This document shows positions 8,722-16,798 of a DNA stretch of 64,000 nt, piece by piece. Source of the DNA: CAXXXW01 sp963665555 (GTDB lineage: Bacteria > Pseudomonadota > Alphaproteobacteria > Thalassobaculales > Thalassobaculaceae). Under the pieces are notes generated by a model. It did no database searches, was not told the DNA's origin, and saw only the letters and a list, made by a program, of their open reading frames with translations. The stretch's first letter is position 1. Each line of letters begins with the position of its first letter. A program made the position numbers and the translations under genes. The DNA lies in the NCBI GenBank assembly GCA_963665555.2, contig OY762308.1:806001-870000 (forward strand). Reading direction: 5' to 3'.

Positions 8722-9728
8722 CGAGGGAATTGACAGGCTGGGAAACGACGAGACTGTCGAAGCACTTTATCCTGCTGGATTTTTTGGCGGACCATGCTGT
8801 TTACCGATGCCGTAAGGCTTTGCCATTCGAGAAAATTTGGAATGACGAACATGACATGCTGGCCAGAGGCCTTTGCAATGCGCTGCTGGAACCCTTGATG
8901 GAAGAGCACGGCCCGATTTCGGTGGCGGATGCTTTTTGGCCAAGTGTCTTCAAAGTCGGACATAGCTCAGGTTTTGGACCAAAACACCGCTGGAACAACG
9001 GCGAGGCGACGGTCGACATTACGCTTTATGATCTGGTAGATAAATTTTTCGACCGTATGGACAAGACACAAATCCCAAAAGAATTGGAAAAAGCAATCCG
9101 AAATTTCTCCAAAATTGATGGTTGCCGAGATCGGATTATTAGATATATCAATACCGAATTTTTGTGCATAACCTACAAACCTGTTGGCGCGACAAAAAAT
9201 GGAACACCTAATTCAAACAAGAAGAAGGGAGAGAAATTGCGGGCGCATCATGTGCGAGTCGGACGCTATTTCAACATCCTCGATTTCTGCCACAGCGGCT
9301 GGGCGGTGGAGAGGGGGATCGATCCGGTTCCGCCTAAACTCGACAAAGGAACGAGATGCTATCGGCCGATCCCCGAAGAAGGGGCCACCAGGTCCTTCGC
9401 GGCCGCTCTGGACCCGCTGGTGGCCGAACTCGGCCGGGTGTCGGTCGTTCGCGGAATGGAGACGGACGAGTTTCCCCGCGACGAACACGCGGAGTTGCAC
9501 CGCTGGGACGAACCCGGGCCGTGGCGTCTGGTCTGTGTGCTGCCCCAAGGGGCGGACCCGGAACGCGCCCGCGACATTGTGAAGAAGCGCTCGCATGTTC
9601 GGTGCGCGCAAACCTCGCCCCATGCGTCGGGTTCCCACGCGCTGGCTCTGGTCGTGGAGCCGACGGACTACGATGACTATCGCGGGTTGCGGCCCATCTA
9701 TCGCAACGAAGACCGCCCCGATCGCTAG
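8718..9728 (+). CDS. Protein with two diverged M15-peptidase-like repeats; AT-rich mosaic gene
   Basis: A 336-aa protein of unknown function. Residues 12-155 and 180-315 appear to be tandem copies of one domain: SKHFILLDF matches GRYFNILDF, ALLEPLMEEHGPISV matches AALDPLVAELGRVSV, HRWN (90-93) matches HRWD (261-264), and EFLCITYKP matches HALALVVEP. The first copy recalls the peptidase M15_3 fold (LSKHF..DF, LC..LLEPL.E..GPISV, then a late H..G.A..D), but the spacing of the His/Asp signature is off, so activity is doubtful. The 5' half is strikingly AT-rich for this genome while the 3' half returns toward normal, suggesting transfer or recombination. The start overlaps the preceding stop. Confidence 0.6.
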   Translation: MTRELTGWETTRLSKHFILLDFLADHAVYRCRKALPFEKIWNDEHDMLARGLCNALLEPLMEEHGPISVADAFWPSVFKVGHSSGFGPKHRWNNGEATVDITLYDLVDKFFDRMDKTQIPKELEKAIRNFSKIDGCRDRIIRYINTEFLCITYKPVGATKNGTPNSNKKKGEKLRAHHVRVGRYFNILDFCHSGWAVERGIDPVPPKLDKGTRCYRPIPEEGATRSFAAALDPLVAELGRVSVVRGMETDEFPRDEHAELHRWDEPGPWRLVCVLPQGADPERARDIVKKRSHVRCAQTSPHASGSHALALVVEPTDYDDYRGLRPIYRNEDRPDR

Positions 9729-10285
9729 GCCGCGAGCGACGCGACGAAAGCGGGGCCGCCATGGGCCATGAACATCGCGGCGGCGGCCTCGGCCATCGCG
9801 CGGTGGAGCGCGTGGTCGTCCGGCCCGTAGGTGTTCCGCGCCTGGGCCGCCGTGATCGACTGGCCCCAGTAGCGGCCGCGCCAGACCAGCGGGCTGTACA
9901 TCGCCGATCCCATGCGCGCGGTCTTCAGGATCTGCTCGAAATCCGGGTGGTCGTCGGTGTTCTCCAGCAGCAGCGGCGCGCCGCTGGCCGCGACCCGGCC
10001 GGGATGGCCGAGGTCGGCGGGGATGCGCAGGCGGCGCTGTTCCGGCGGGAAGCCGTGCTCGGCGACCAGCACATTCTCCCGGCCGTCCGGCGAAAGCATG
10101 AAGAAGCCGGAGACGGCGAACGCCCGCTCGCCCGGCTTGAGCGCGCCGGGGCGCAGATGCGCCTCCCCGTCGCCGAGGAGGTCGAGCGCGGCGGCGGAGA
10201 TCGCCGACAGCGCCGGCTCGACCCCGCCGGCCGACGCCGCCGCGCGCAGCGCCTCCGCCAGCCGCCGGGCGCGGTCCCCGGTCAT
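9725..10285 (-). CDS. GAF-domain-like protein
   Basis: A 186-aa predicted cytosolic protein. The centre fits a GAF sensor fold: GEHGFPPEQ-type loops, RIPADLGHPGRVAASGAPLL (about residues 85-104), LLENTDDHPDF, and MYSPLVWRGRYWG (near 127-139). GAF domains bind small ligands or act as redox switches; no output domain is attached. Its ATG overlaps the stop of the HicB-like gene (ATGA), so the two form an operon. Its 3' end overlaps the convergent repeat gene by 4 bp. The ligand is unknown. Confidence 0.65.
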   Translation of the reverse strand: MTGDRARRLAEALRAAASAGGVEPALSAISAAALDLLGDGEAHLRPGALKPGERAFAVSGFFMLSPDGRENVLVAEHGFPPEQRRLRIPADLGHPGRVAASGAPLLLENTDDHPDFEQILKTARMGSAMYSPLVWRGRYWGQSITAAQARNTYGPDDHALHRAMAEAAAAMFMAHGGPAFVASLAA

Positions 10286-10623
10286 GCCGGCGTCGTCGGG
10301 ACGGCCGCCCGGCGCACGGTCTCCGCGATCCAGGCGTTGAGGCTCATCCCGTTCTCGGCCGCCGCCCTGGCCGCGGCGGCGTGGAGTTCGGAGCCGAGGC
10401 GCAGGTTCAGCTTGCCGGAGAACGGCCGTTTCGGCTCCACCCCGTCCTCGGCGCACCACGCGAGGTACTCGTCGATGGACCGCTCGAACTCCCGGCGGAG
10501 CGCGCCGGTTTCCGTCGCCTCGAAAGTGGCGATTGGGTAGGCGCCGCCGTTCGCCACGCGGCCGTGGAGGACGCCGGCCGAATCGTCGAACTCCACCTCC
10601 GCGACATAGCCCTTGTATTCCAT
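10282..10623 (-). CDS. HicB-family antitoxin-like protein without an adjacent HicA
   Basis: A 113-aa protein with the standard two-part HicB layout: an N-terminal partially degenerate RNase-H-like domain (MEYKGYVAEVEFDD to DEYLAWCAEDG, residues 1-67) and a C-terminal ribbon-helix-helix segment (FSGKLNLRLGSELHAAAARA to AETVRRA). In known systems HicB neutralises HicA, a 60-aa mRNA interferase, normally encoded just upstream. Here the upstream 149 bp is a divergent promoter gap with no HicA frame, and the downstream partner is a GAF protein. The internal ATG at 10623 is chosen because it begins the domain. Confidence 0.75.
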   Translation of the reverse strand: MEYKGYVAEVEFDDSAGVLHGRVANGGAYPIATFEATETGALRREFERSIDEYLAWCAEDGVEPKRPFSGKLNLRLGSELHAAAARAAAENGMSLNAWIAETVRRAAVPTTPA

Positions 10624-10772
10624 CGCGCTCGGCTTCCCTCGCCGCCCCTTCTTCCGCGACCGCCATAGCATGTCCGCGCCGCCGTTTCGAGCGCCGCCGC
10701 GCCGGCCGCTGGCGTTTCGGGGCGGGGCGGGGCATAACCGCGCGCGAGACGCAACGCGACGGGAAACCCGCC

Positions 10773-12530
10773 ATGGCCGCCGACGCCCAGCCCGCCTCCG
10801 ACATCCGGTACGAGGCCTCCGACAGGCCGCCGCCCGCGCTCGCGCTCGGGCTGGGCCTGCAGCTGGCGATGCTCACCGTGACGGGCGTCGTGCTGACGCC
10901 GGCCATCGTGGTCCGCGCCGCCGGGGGGAGCGAGGACTTCCTGTCCTGGGCGGTGTTCGCCGCGGTGGCGATCGCCGGGGCGACGACCATCGTGCAGGCG
11001 GTGCGTGTGGGGCGCGTCGGCGCGGGCTACGTGTTGTTGATGGGGACCTCCGGCGCCTTCATCGCGATCTGCGTCACCGCGCTCGCCGAGGGCGGGCCGG
11101 GGATGCTGGCGACGCTGGTGGCGGCCTCCGCGCTGTTCCAGTTCGCGCTCGCCGGGCGGCTGTCGCTGTTCCGGCGCATCCTGACGCCGGAGGTCGCGGG
11201 GACCGTGATCATGCTGATCCCGGTCACGGTGATGCCGATCGTCTTCGGGATGCTGACGAACGCGCCGGCGGACGCCCCGACGCTCGCCGCGCCGCTCTCG
11301 GCGCTGGCGACGGCGCTGGCGATCCTCGCGATCGCGCTGAAGGCGACCGGCGTGGCGCGGCTCTGGGCGCCGGTGATCGGGGTGGTCGCCGGCTCCGTCG
11401 TGGCGGCGTTTTTCGGCCTGTACGACACCGCCCGGATCGCCGAGGCGGCGTGGATCGGCCTGCCCGAGGGCGGCTGGCCGGGGCTGGACCTCGGCTTCGG
11501 CCCGGTGTTCTGGGCGCTGCTGCCGGGATTTATTTTCGTCACGCTGGTCGGCGCGATCGAGACGGTGGGCGATTCCGTCGCCATCCAGCGCGTGTCCTGG
11601 CGCCGCCCCCGGGCGGTGGATTTCCGGGCCGTGCAGGGCGCGGTGGCGGCGGACGGGCTGGGCAACCTGCTTTCCGGCCTCGCGGCGACCGTGCCGAACA
11701 CGACCTATTCGACCAGCATTTCGGTGACGGAGCTCACGGGCGTGGGCGCGCGCGCCGTGGGCGTCGCGGCGGGGGCGATCTTCGTCGCGCTGGCCTTCCT
11801 GCCCAAGGCGCTCGCCGTGGTGCTGGCGATACCGGGGCCGGTGGCGGCGGCCTATATCACGGTGCTGCTGGCGATGCTGTTCGTCGTCGGCATGAAGATC
11901 GCGGTGCGCGACGGGATCGGCTACCGCCAGGGCCTGGTGATCGGCGTGTCGTTCTGGATCGGGGCCGGCTTCCAGTCGGGCGCGATTTTCCCCGAACACA
12001 CGGCCGATTTCGCGGGCGGGCTGCTGGCGAACGGGATGACGGCCGGCGGGCTGGCGGCGATCCTGCTGTCCCTGTTCCTGGAGGCGGCGGCCCCGCGCCG
12101 CCAGCGGATCGAGACCGCGTTCGAGATCGCCGCCCTGCCGGAGATCCGCGACTTCCTCGCCCGCTTCGCCGCGCGCAACGGGTGGGACGGCGCGATGGCC
12201 CATCGCCTCGACGCCGCGAGCGAGGAGACGCTGCTCACGCTGCTCGGCCACGAGGGGGAAGGGGAGGCGGCCGGCGGGCGCCGCCTGCTGCTCTCCGCGC
12301 GCCGGGAGGACGGCGGCGCGACGCTCGAATTCATCGCCGGCGCGGGCGACGGCAACCTGGAGGACCGGATCGCGCTGCTCGGCGAACGCGGCGACGGCGA
12401 GCCGGGCGACCGCGAGGTCTCGCTGCGCCTGCTGCGCCACCTCGCCTCCTCGGTCCGCCACCAGCAATACCACGGCGCCGACATCGTCACCCTGCGGGTC
12501 GAGGCGCCGGCGCGCCGCGCCGGCCGGTAA
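10773..12530 (+). CDS. Nucleobase-cation symporter (SLC23/NCS2-like) with an extra C-terminal domain
   Basis: A 585-aa inner-membrane protein. Residues 20-435 contain about a dozen hydrophobic segments and the family signature region VPNTTYSTSISVTELTGVGA, as in xanthine/uracil permeases. The last 145 residues are soluble. Their pattern (ALPEIRDFLARFAARNG, then ASEETLLTLLGHEG, then TLEFIAGAGDGNLEDR) recalls the HATPase fold of RsbW-type anti-sigma kinases, although the N-box Asn is not evident. Family members are usually 430-480 aa, so this is an unusual fusion. The substrate is not known. The start is set by the transporter N terminus; the gene is divergent from hicB. Confidence 0.75.
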   Translation: MAADAQPASDIRYEASDRPPPALALGLGLQLAMLTVTGVVLTPAIVVRAAGGSEDFLSWAVFAAVAIAGATTIVQAVRVGRVGAGYVLLMGTSGAFIAICVTALAEGGPGMLATLVAASALFQFALAGRLSLFRRILTPEVAGTVIMLIPVTVMPIVFGMLTNAPADAPTLAAPLSALATALAILAIALKATGVARLWAPVIGVVAGSVVAAFFGLYDTARIAEAAWIGLPEGGWPGLDLGFGPVFWALLPGFIFVTLVGAIETVGDSVAIQRVSWRRPRAVDFRAVQGAVAADGLGNLLSGLAATVPNTTYSTSISVTELTGVGARAVGVAAGAIFVALAFLPKALAVVLAIPGPVAAAYITVLLAMLFVVGMKIAVRDGIGYRQGLVIGVSFWIGAGFQSGAIFPEHTADFAGGLLANGMTAGGLAAILLSLFLEAAAPRRQRIETAFEIAALPEIRDFLARFAARNGWDGAMAHRLDAASEETLLTLLGHEGEGEAAGGRRLLLSARREDGGATLEFIAGAGDGNLEDRIALLGERGDGEPGDREVSLRLLRHLASSVRHQQYHGADIVTLRVEAPARRAGR

Positions 12531-12668
12531 CCGGCAAGGGCCGGCCGCCGCATATCGGATATATCGCCCGCCGCGCGCGCCCGTCCGCGCGGCGGCCTTG
12601 CCGCGGCCCGCGCGCGGCGCGATGCTGGACGGATCGAACGCGACCGACGGAGCCGGGGAGGAGCCGCC

Positions 12669-13790
12669 ATGGCGAACGCGAACGGACCGAGTTTCGGCTT
12701 CACGGCCGCGGCCGCCGCCGACGGGAGCGCCGGCGAGGCGGGGCGGACCGACGCCGCCCGCTACGCCCGGATGCTGGCCGACGCGCGGCTCGGCCACGCG
12801 CTCGGCTACGACTGCGCCTGGGTGCTGGAGCACCACTTCACCGACTATTTCCCGACGCCCAGCCCGACCGTCGTCATGGCGCACCTGGCGGCGGCCTGCC
12901 CCGGCCTGTCGCTCGGCTCCAGTGTCATCGTCGCGCCCTGGTACAACCCGCTCAGGCTGGCGGAGGAGATCGCCATGCTGAGCCACCTCTGTTCGGGCGA
13001 CCTCCACATCGCCGTCGGGCGCGGCACGGCGAAGCTGGAGTACGACGCCTACGACATCGACATGACGACCGCCAAGGCCCGCCTCGCGGAGGCGATGGGC
13101 ATTATCCGCCGCGCGCTGGACGGCGAAACGCTGGCGCACGAGGGCGAACACTACCGGATCGGCCGCGCGGTGCGGCTGCGCCCGGAGCCCAGGCGCGAGC
13201 GCATCCACTTCTACGGCGCCGTGGGCAGCCGGGAGAGCGCCGCCGGCAACGCCGACATGGGCCTGCCGGTCCTGCTCAACACGCAGTTCCCGCCCCACAT
13301 GCTGGCCAAGGTGACGGCGGCGTGGGCGGAGCGGGCGGCCGCGCTCGGCGTCGCGCCCGGCGGCTACCGGCCGATCTCGACCAACTGCTTCGTCGCCGAC
13401 AGCGACGAGGAGGCGCGGGAGGGCGCGCGCGGCTACATGGCGGCGTTCTTCGCGCTGCAGGCCGACCACTACGAGGCCGACGCCGACCACTGGAAGGACA
13501 TCGCGGGCTACGAGCAGTTCTCGCGCACCTTCGGCAACCTGCGCCGGATGGCCGATCCGGCCAATCTCGACGGTTTCCTCGACAACCAGCTGGTCGGCGC
13601 GCCGGAGACGGTGGCCGGCAAGGTGGAGGCGTACCGCGACATGGGCTTCGACCACTTCGTGCTGAACTTCGCGCGCGAGGGCTGGCCGGCGGAGATGCGC
13701 GAGACCGCGATGCGCCGCTTCGCCGCCGAGGTCGCGCCGCGCTTCCGGGCCGGCGGCGCGGCGACCGCCCGCTCCGCCGCGGCCGAGTGA
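12669..13790 (+). CDS. LLM-class flavin-dependent oxidoreductase
   Basis: A 373-aa luciferase-like monooxygenase. It shows the barrel start (SFGFTAAA), WVLEHHFTDYFPTPSP near residues 42-57, where the His residues typically line the flavin pocket, a GSSVIVAPWYNPLRLAEEIAML block, and GRGTAKLEYDAYDID. Relatives use F420H2 or FMNH2 to oxidise small organics, often in catabolism. The substrate is unknown. A GGGGAGGAG site precedes the ATG. It may be transcribed with the DapA-like gene 97 bp downstream. Confidence 0.85.
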   Translation: MANANGPSFGFTAAAAADGSAGEAGRTDAARYARMLADARLGHALGYDCAWVLEHHFTDYFPTPSPTVVMAHLAAACPGLSLGSSVIVAPWYNPLRLAEEIAMLSHLCSGDLHIAVGRGTAKLEYDAYDIDMTTAKARLAEAMGIIRRALDGETLAHEGEHYRIGRAVRLRPEPRRERIHFYGAVGSRESAAGNADMGLPVLLNTQFPPHMLAKVTAAWAERAAALGVAPGGYRPISTNCFVADSDEEAREGARGYMAAFFALQADHYEADADHWKDIAGYEQFSRTFGNLRRMADPANLDGFLDNQLVGAPETVAGKVEAYRDMGFDHFVLNFAREGWPAEMRETAMRRFAAEVAPRFRAGGAATARSAAAE

Positions 13791-13887
13791 ACGCGGCGGC
13801 CGCGGCCACGGAAAGTCGTGTCTTTTTCACGGGAAACGGACAGTTCCTCGACCCGCCCGTTAACGCGAATCGACAGGGAGGCGCGCC

Positions 13888-14805
13888 ATGGCCGGCCCCT
13901 ACAAGGGACTCTTCCCCATCGTTCCCACCCCCTTCGCCGAGGACGGGGCGCTCGACCCCGAGAGCCAGAAGCGGGCGCTCGACTGCATGATCGACCAGGG
14001 CGTGGACGGCGTGTGCATCCTCGCCAACTACTCCGAACAGTTCCTGCTCTCCGACGCCGAGCGCGAGACGCTGCAGACCCTGTGCCTTGGCCATGTCGCG
14101 GGGCGGGTTCCCGTCATCGCCACGTGCAGCCATTTCAGCAGCCGGATCGCCGCCGAACGGGCGCGCCGCGCCGAGGAACAGGGGGCGGCGATGATCATGC
14201 TCATGCCGCCCTACCACGGCGCGCTGCTGCGCGCCTCGGACGAGGGCGTGTACGAGCATTTCGGCCGGGTCTCGGAGGCGGTCTCGATCCCGATCATGAT
14301 CCAGGACGCGCCGCTGTCGGGCGTCGCGCTGCCGGTCCCGCTGCTGGCGCGGATCGCGCGCGCCTTCGGGAACGTCTCCTATTTCAAGATCGAGACGCCG
14401 GGGACGGCGGACAAGCTGCGCGCGCTGGTCGCGGCGGCGGGCGCGCATATCGACGGGCCGTTCGACGGCGAGGAGGGCATCACGCTGCTCGCCGACCTCG
14501 ACGCCGGGGCGACCGGCTCGATGACCAGCGCGCTGGCCAGCGAGCGCATCCGCCCCATCGTGGTCGACAGCCTCGCCGGCGACCGGGCGGCGGCCGAGGC
14601 GGCCTACAACCGGATGCTGCCGCTGATCAACCTGGAGAACCGGCAGTGCGGGCTGCGGGCGACCAAGACGGCGATGAAGGAGGGCGGCGTGATCGCGTCC
14701 GACGCCGTGCGCCACCCGCTCGTCCCCCTCCCGCCGCCGGCCCGCGAGGCCCTGCTGCGCATGGGCCGCGACCTCGACCTGATCGCCCTGCGCTGGGGCA
14801 GGTAG
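13888..14805 (+). CDS. Dihydrodipicolinate synthase (DapA) family aldolase
   Basis: A 305-aa class I aldolase/lyase. The GLFPIVPTPFAEDGALD opening, SYFKIETPG with the Schiff-base lysine (near residue 170), and the FDGEEGITLLADLDAG loop are visible. This superfamily includes DapA, N-acetylneuraminate lyase and several sugar-acid dehydratases. Nothing here points to lysine synthesis, and the LLM oxidoreductase neighbour suggests catabolism. GGGAGGC precedes the ATG. Confidence 0.8.
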   Translation: MAGPYKGLFPIVPTPFAEDGALDPESQKRALDCMIDQGVDGVCILANYSEQFLLSDAERETLQTLCLGHVAGRVPVIATCSHFSSRIAAERARRAEEQGAAMIMLMPPYHGALLRASDEGVYEHFGRVSEAVSIPIMIQDAPLSGVALPVPLLARIARAFGNVSYFKIETPGTADKLRALVAAAGAHIDGPFDGEEGITLLADLDAGATGSMTSALASERIRPIVVDSLAGDRAAAEAAYNRMLPLINLENRQCGLRATKTAMKEGGVIASDAVRHPLVPLPPPAREALLRMGRDLDLIALRWGR

Positions 14806-14849
14806 GGGCGGAGGAGCCGGCAACCGGGGAACGGCGTGCAAAAATGGGC

Positions 14850-14871
14850 TTGACCTTCCGTCGCGGGAAGT
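14850..14871 (+). promoter_or_regulatory. Possible MerR-type (CueR-like) operator without a downstream gene
   Basis: TTGACC at 14850 overlaps an inverted repeat, ACCTTCC (14853-14859) and GGGAAGT (14865-14871). This is the layout of copper- or metal-responsive MerR-family promoters, where TTGACC is the -35 box. A convincing -10 at the expected 19-bp spacing is not visible. The next plus-strand gene is over 1 kb away, with a minus-strand hydrolase between. It may be a remnant of a lost metal-resistance gene. Confidence 0.3.
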
Positions 14872-15034
14872 CCACGGTTCCGTCGGAGGCTCGGCCCCGT
14901 GAGCGGTTCCGCCCGGCGTTACAGATGGCGGTCAGGCTTGGCGGGGCGTTGCCTCTTTTTTCATGGCCGTCCGGGGGCGCGAGCTTCGTAGGGATCGGAA
15001 ACGCACCCGCCGCTCGTTATCCCGTTCCTCTTGC

Positions 15035-15880
15035 TCACTCCGCCAGGAACCGCGCCACCGCGTCGATCTGGGCGGGGGCGGCGAGGGCGGGGGCGTGGCC
15101 GCAGTCCGGGAACTCGACGAGCCGGGCGCGCGGGCCGCGGCGCGCCATCTCGCCGGCCATGTCGCGGGAGAGCAGGTCCGAATCGGCGCCGCGCAGCAGC
15201 AGGGTCGGCGCGGCGATCGCGTCGAAGCGCGCCCACAGCCGCCAGTCGCCGGGATGGGCCGCGAAATGCCCGGCGATCCGCGGGTCGTAATGGGTCGTGA
15301 CGCGCCCGTCCGGCAGCCGGCGGAACGACGCCTCCGCCATCGCGCGCCACTGCGCGTCAGGGATGCGGCCGAAGGGGGCGTAGACCTCGCGCAGGTAGCG
15401 CTCCAGTTCGCCGACCGTGTCCATCGCCGGCGGCGCGCCGAGATAGGCGGCGATCCGCTCCATCGCGGGGCGGGGAAGCTCCGGGCCGATGTCGTTGACG
15501 ACCAGTCGCTCGATACGGTCGCGCAGCGCGCCGCCGGCGAGCCACATGCCGAGGCTCCCGCCCATCGACGTGCCGATCCAGCGCATCCGCCCGATGCCCA
15601 GCCGGTCGCACAGGTCGAGGACGATCCGCTCGTAGAAGGCGAAGTTGTACTCCGCCCCGGCGTCGGCGGCCCATTGGCTCAGCCCTCGGCCGATCGTGTC
15701 GGGCGCGACGATCCGCCAGCTTCCGGCGAGCGCGCGGGCCAGCGGGTCGAAATCGACGCCGACCCGAGCCAGCCCGTGCCAGGCGAGGACCGGCGGCAGG
15801 TCCGGCGCGCCCCATTCGAGATAGTGGATTTCGCGCCCGGCGCACCGGGCGTAGCGCGAAACGGGGGGATCGCCGCGCAT
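15035..15880 (-). CDS. Alpha/beta hydrolase
   Basis: A 281-aa predicted cytosolic hydrolase. The triad is readable: nucleophile Ser in IGTSMGGSLG, acid Asp in LLRGADSDLL, and His in DCGHAPALAAP close to the C terminus. The oxyanion-loop segment WHGLARVG is also present. The start at 15880 is chosen because GAGGAGG lies 6 nt upstream; an ATG 39 nt earlier has no ribosome site. The substrate is unknown. It is divergent from the ABC ATPase at 16023. Confidence 0.85.
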   Translation of the reverse strand: MRGDPPVSRYARCAGREIHYLEWGAPDLPPVLAWHGLARVGVDFDPLARALAGSWRIVAPDTIGRGLSQWAADAGAEYNFAFYERIVLDLCDRLGIGRMRWIGTSMGGSLGMWLAGGALRDRIERLVVNDIGPELPRPAMERIAAYLGAPPAMDTVGELERYLREVYAPFGRIPDAQWRAMAEASFRRLPDGRVTTHYDPRIAGHFAAHPGDWRLWARFDAIAAPTLLLRGADSDLLSRDMAGEMARRGPRARLVEFPDCGHAPALAAPAQIDAVARFLAE

Positions 15881-16022
15881 CCTTGCCTCCTCGCGGTCTT
15901 GGCGTTCTTGCGTCGCCATGGCGCGGGAGTGCTAGCACGGCCGCCGGCCGCGCGACAGGCGGGCGTTGACCGCGCCCCGGCGGGGCCGGATAGTCCGGCG
16001 TCGCAACGAACCGGACCGCGCC

Positions 16023-16769
16023 ATGACGCTCGGCGTCTCCATCCGCGCCCTCGCCAAGGGGTTCGACGGGAAGACCGTGCTCTCGGATGTGAGCCTGGAG
16101 GCGCCGCCGGGGCGCTCGACCGTGCTGATCGGCCCGTCGGCCGCCGGCAAGACCGTGCTGCTGCGCTGCGTGCTCGGCCTGGAGGCGCCGGACCGGGGCG
16201 AGGTCGCGCTCGGCGGCGCGCCGCCGGGCGCGGACGGCCTCGCGCGGGTCGGCGTGCTGTTCCAGCGCGACGCGCTGTTCGACGGCATGACGGTGTGGGA
16301 GAACGTGGCGTTCCGGGCGCTCCAGCGCGGCGGCGGGCCGCGCCGGGCGGCGCGGGAGCGGGCGCTGGCCCTGCTCGCCGATGTCGGGCTGACGGCTGGG
16401 GCGGCGGCGCTCTACCCGGCGGAACTGTCCGGCGGGATGCGCAAGCGCGCCGGCGTCGCCCGGGCGATGGCCGACGATCCCGAACTGCTGGTCCTCGACG
16501 ACCCGACGGCCGGGCTGGACCCGCCGATGACCAACGCCATCCTCGACCTGATCGAGCGCCACGCGGCGCGTACGGGCGCGACCGTGCTGGCGGTCACCGG
16601 CGACATGGCGGCGGCGCGCGCGCGGTTCGACCGGATCGTCCTGCTGCAGGGCGGCGTCGTCCGCTGGGCCGGCGAGGCGGCCGAGGCGGAGGCCGCCCGC
16701 GACCCGTGGCTGCGGCAGATGCTGGAGGGCCGGGCGGACGGGCCGATCGCCTGGGAGGCGCGGGCCTGA
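16023..16769 (+). CDS. ABC transporter ATP-binding protein, MlaF-like, without its permease
   Basis: A 248-aa cytosolic ATPase resembling MlaF/Mkl, which drives phospholipid transport with an MlaE permease. Walker A is GPSAAGKTV, the signature is LSGGMRKR and Walker B is LLVLDDPTAGLDP. The switch (H-loop) histidine expected after Walker B is missing: the segment reads LAVTGDMAAAR where VTHDM is usual. No mlaE, mlaD or other permease gene is adjacent. The later ATG is taken as the start because it begins the domain. ATPase activity may be impaired. Confidence 0.8.
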   Translation: MTLGVSIRALAKGFDGKTVLSDVSLEAPPGRSTVLIGPSAAGKTVLLRCVLGLEAPDRGEVALGGAPPGADGLARVGVLFQRDALFDGMTVWENVAFRALQRGGGPRRAARERALALLADVGLTAGAAALYPAELSGGMRKRAGVARAMADDPELLVLDDPTAGLDPPMTNAILDLIERHAARTGATVLAVTGDMAAARARFDRIVLLQGGVVRWAGEAAEAEAARDPWLRQMLEGRADGPIAWEARA

Positions 16770-16798
16770 GCGCTGTTCCGGCCGCGCGGGCCCGAGCG

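Noticed and set aside
8500..9730. A transposon or prophage carrying the AT-rich gene
   Set aside because: No transposase, integrase, terminal inverted repeats or target-site duplication was seen, and the nearest tRNA is over 10 kb away.
10624..10772. A HicA toxin gene upstream of the HicB-like gene
   Set aside because: The interval is too short for a 60-aa HicA plus signals and no frame shows the HicA core. It is a divergent promoter gap.
14934..14961. AGGC/GCCT hairpin followed by six T as a rho-independent terminator
   Set aside because: The T-run is suggestive, but the stem is only 4 bp with a 13-nt loop, and it lies about 130 bp past the nearest gene.
15881..15919. Longer start of the alpha/beta hydrolase (13 more residues)
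   Set aside because: No ribosome site precedes the upstream ATG, while GAGGAGG is well placed before the internal ATG.
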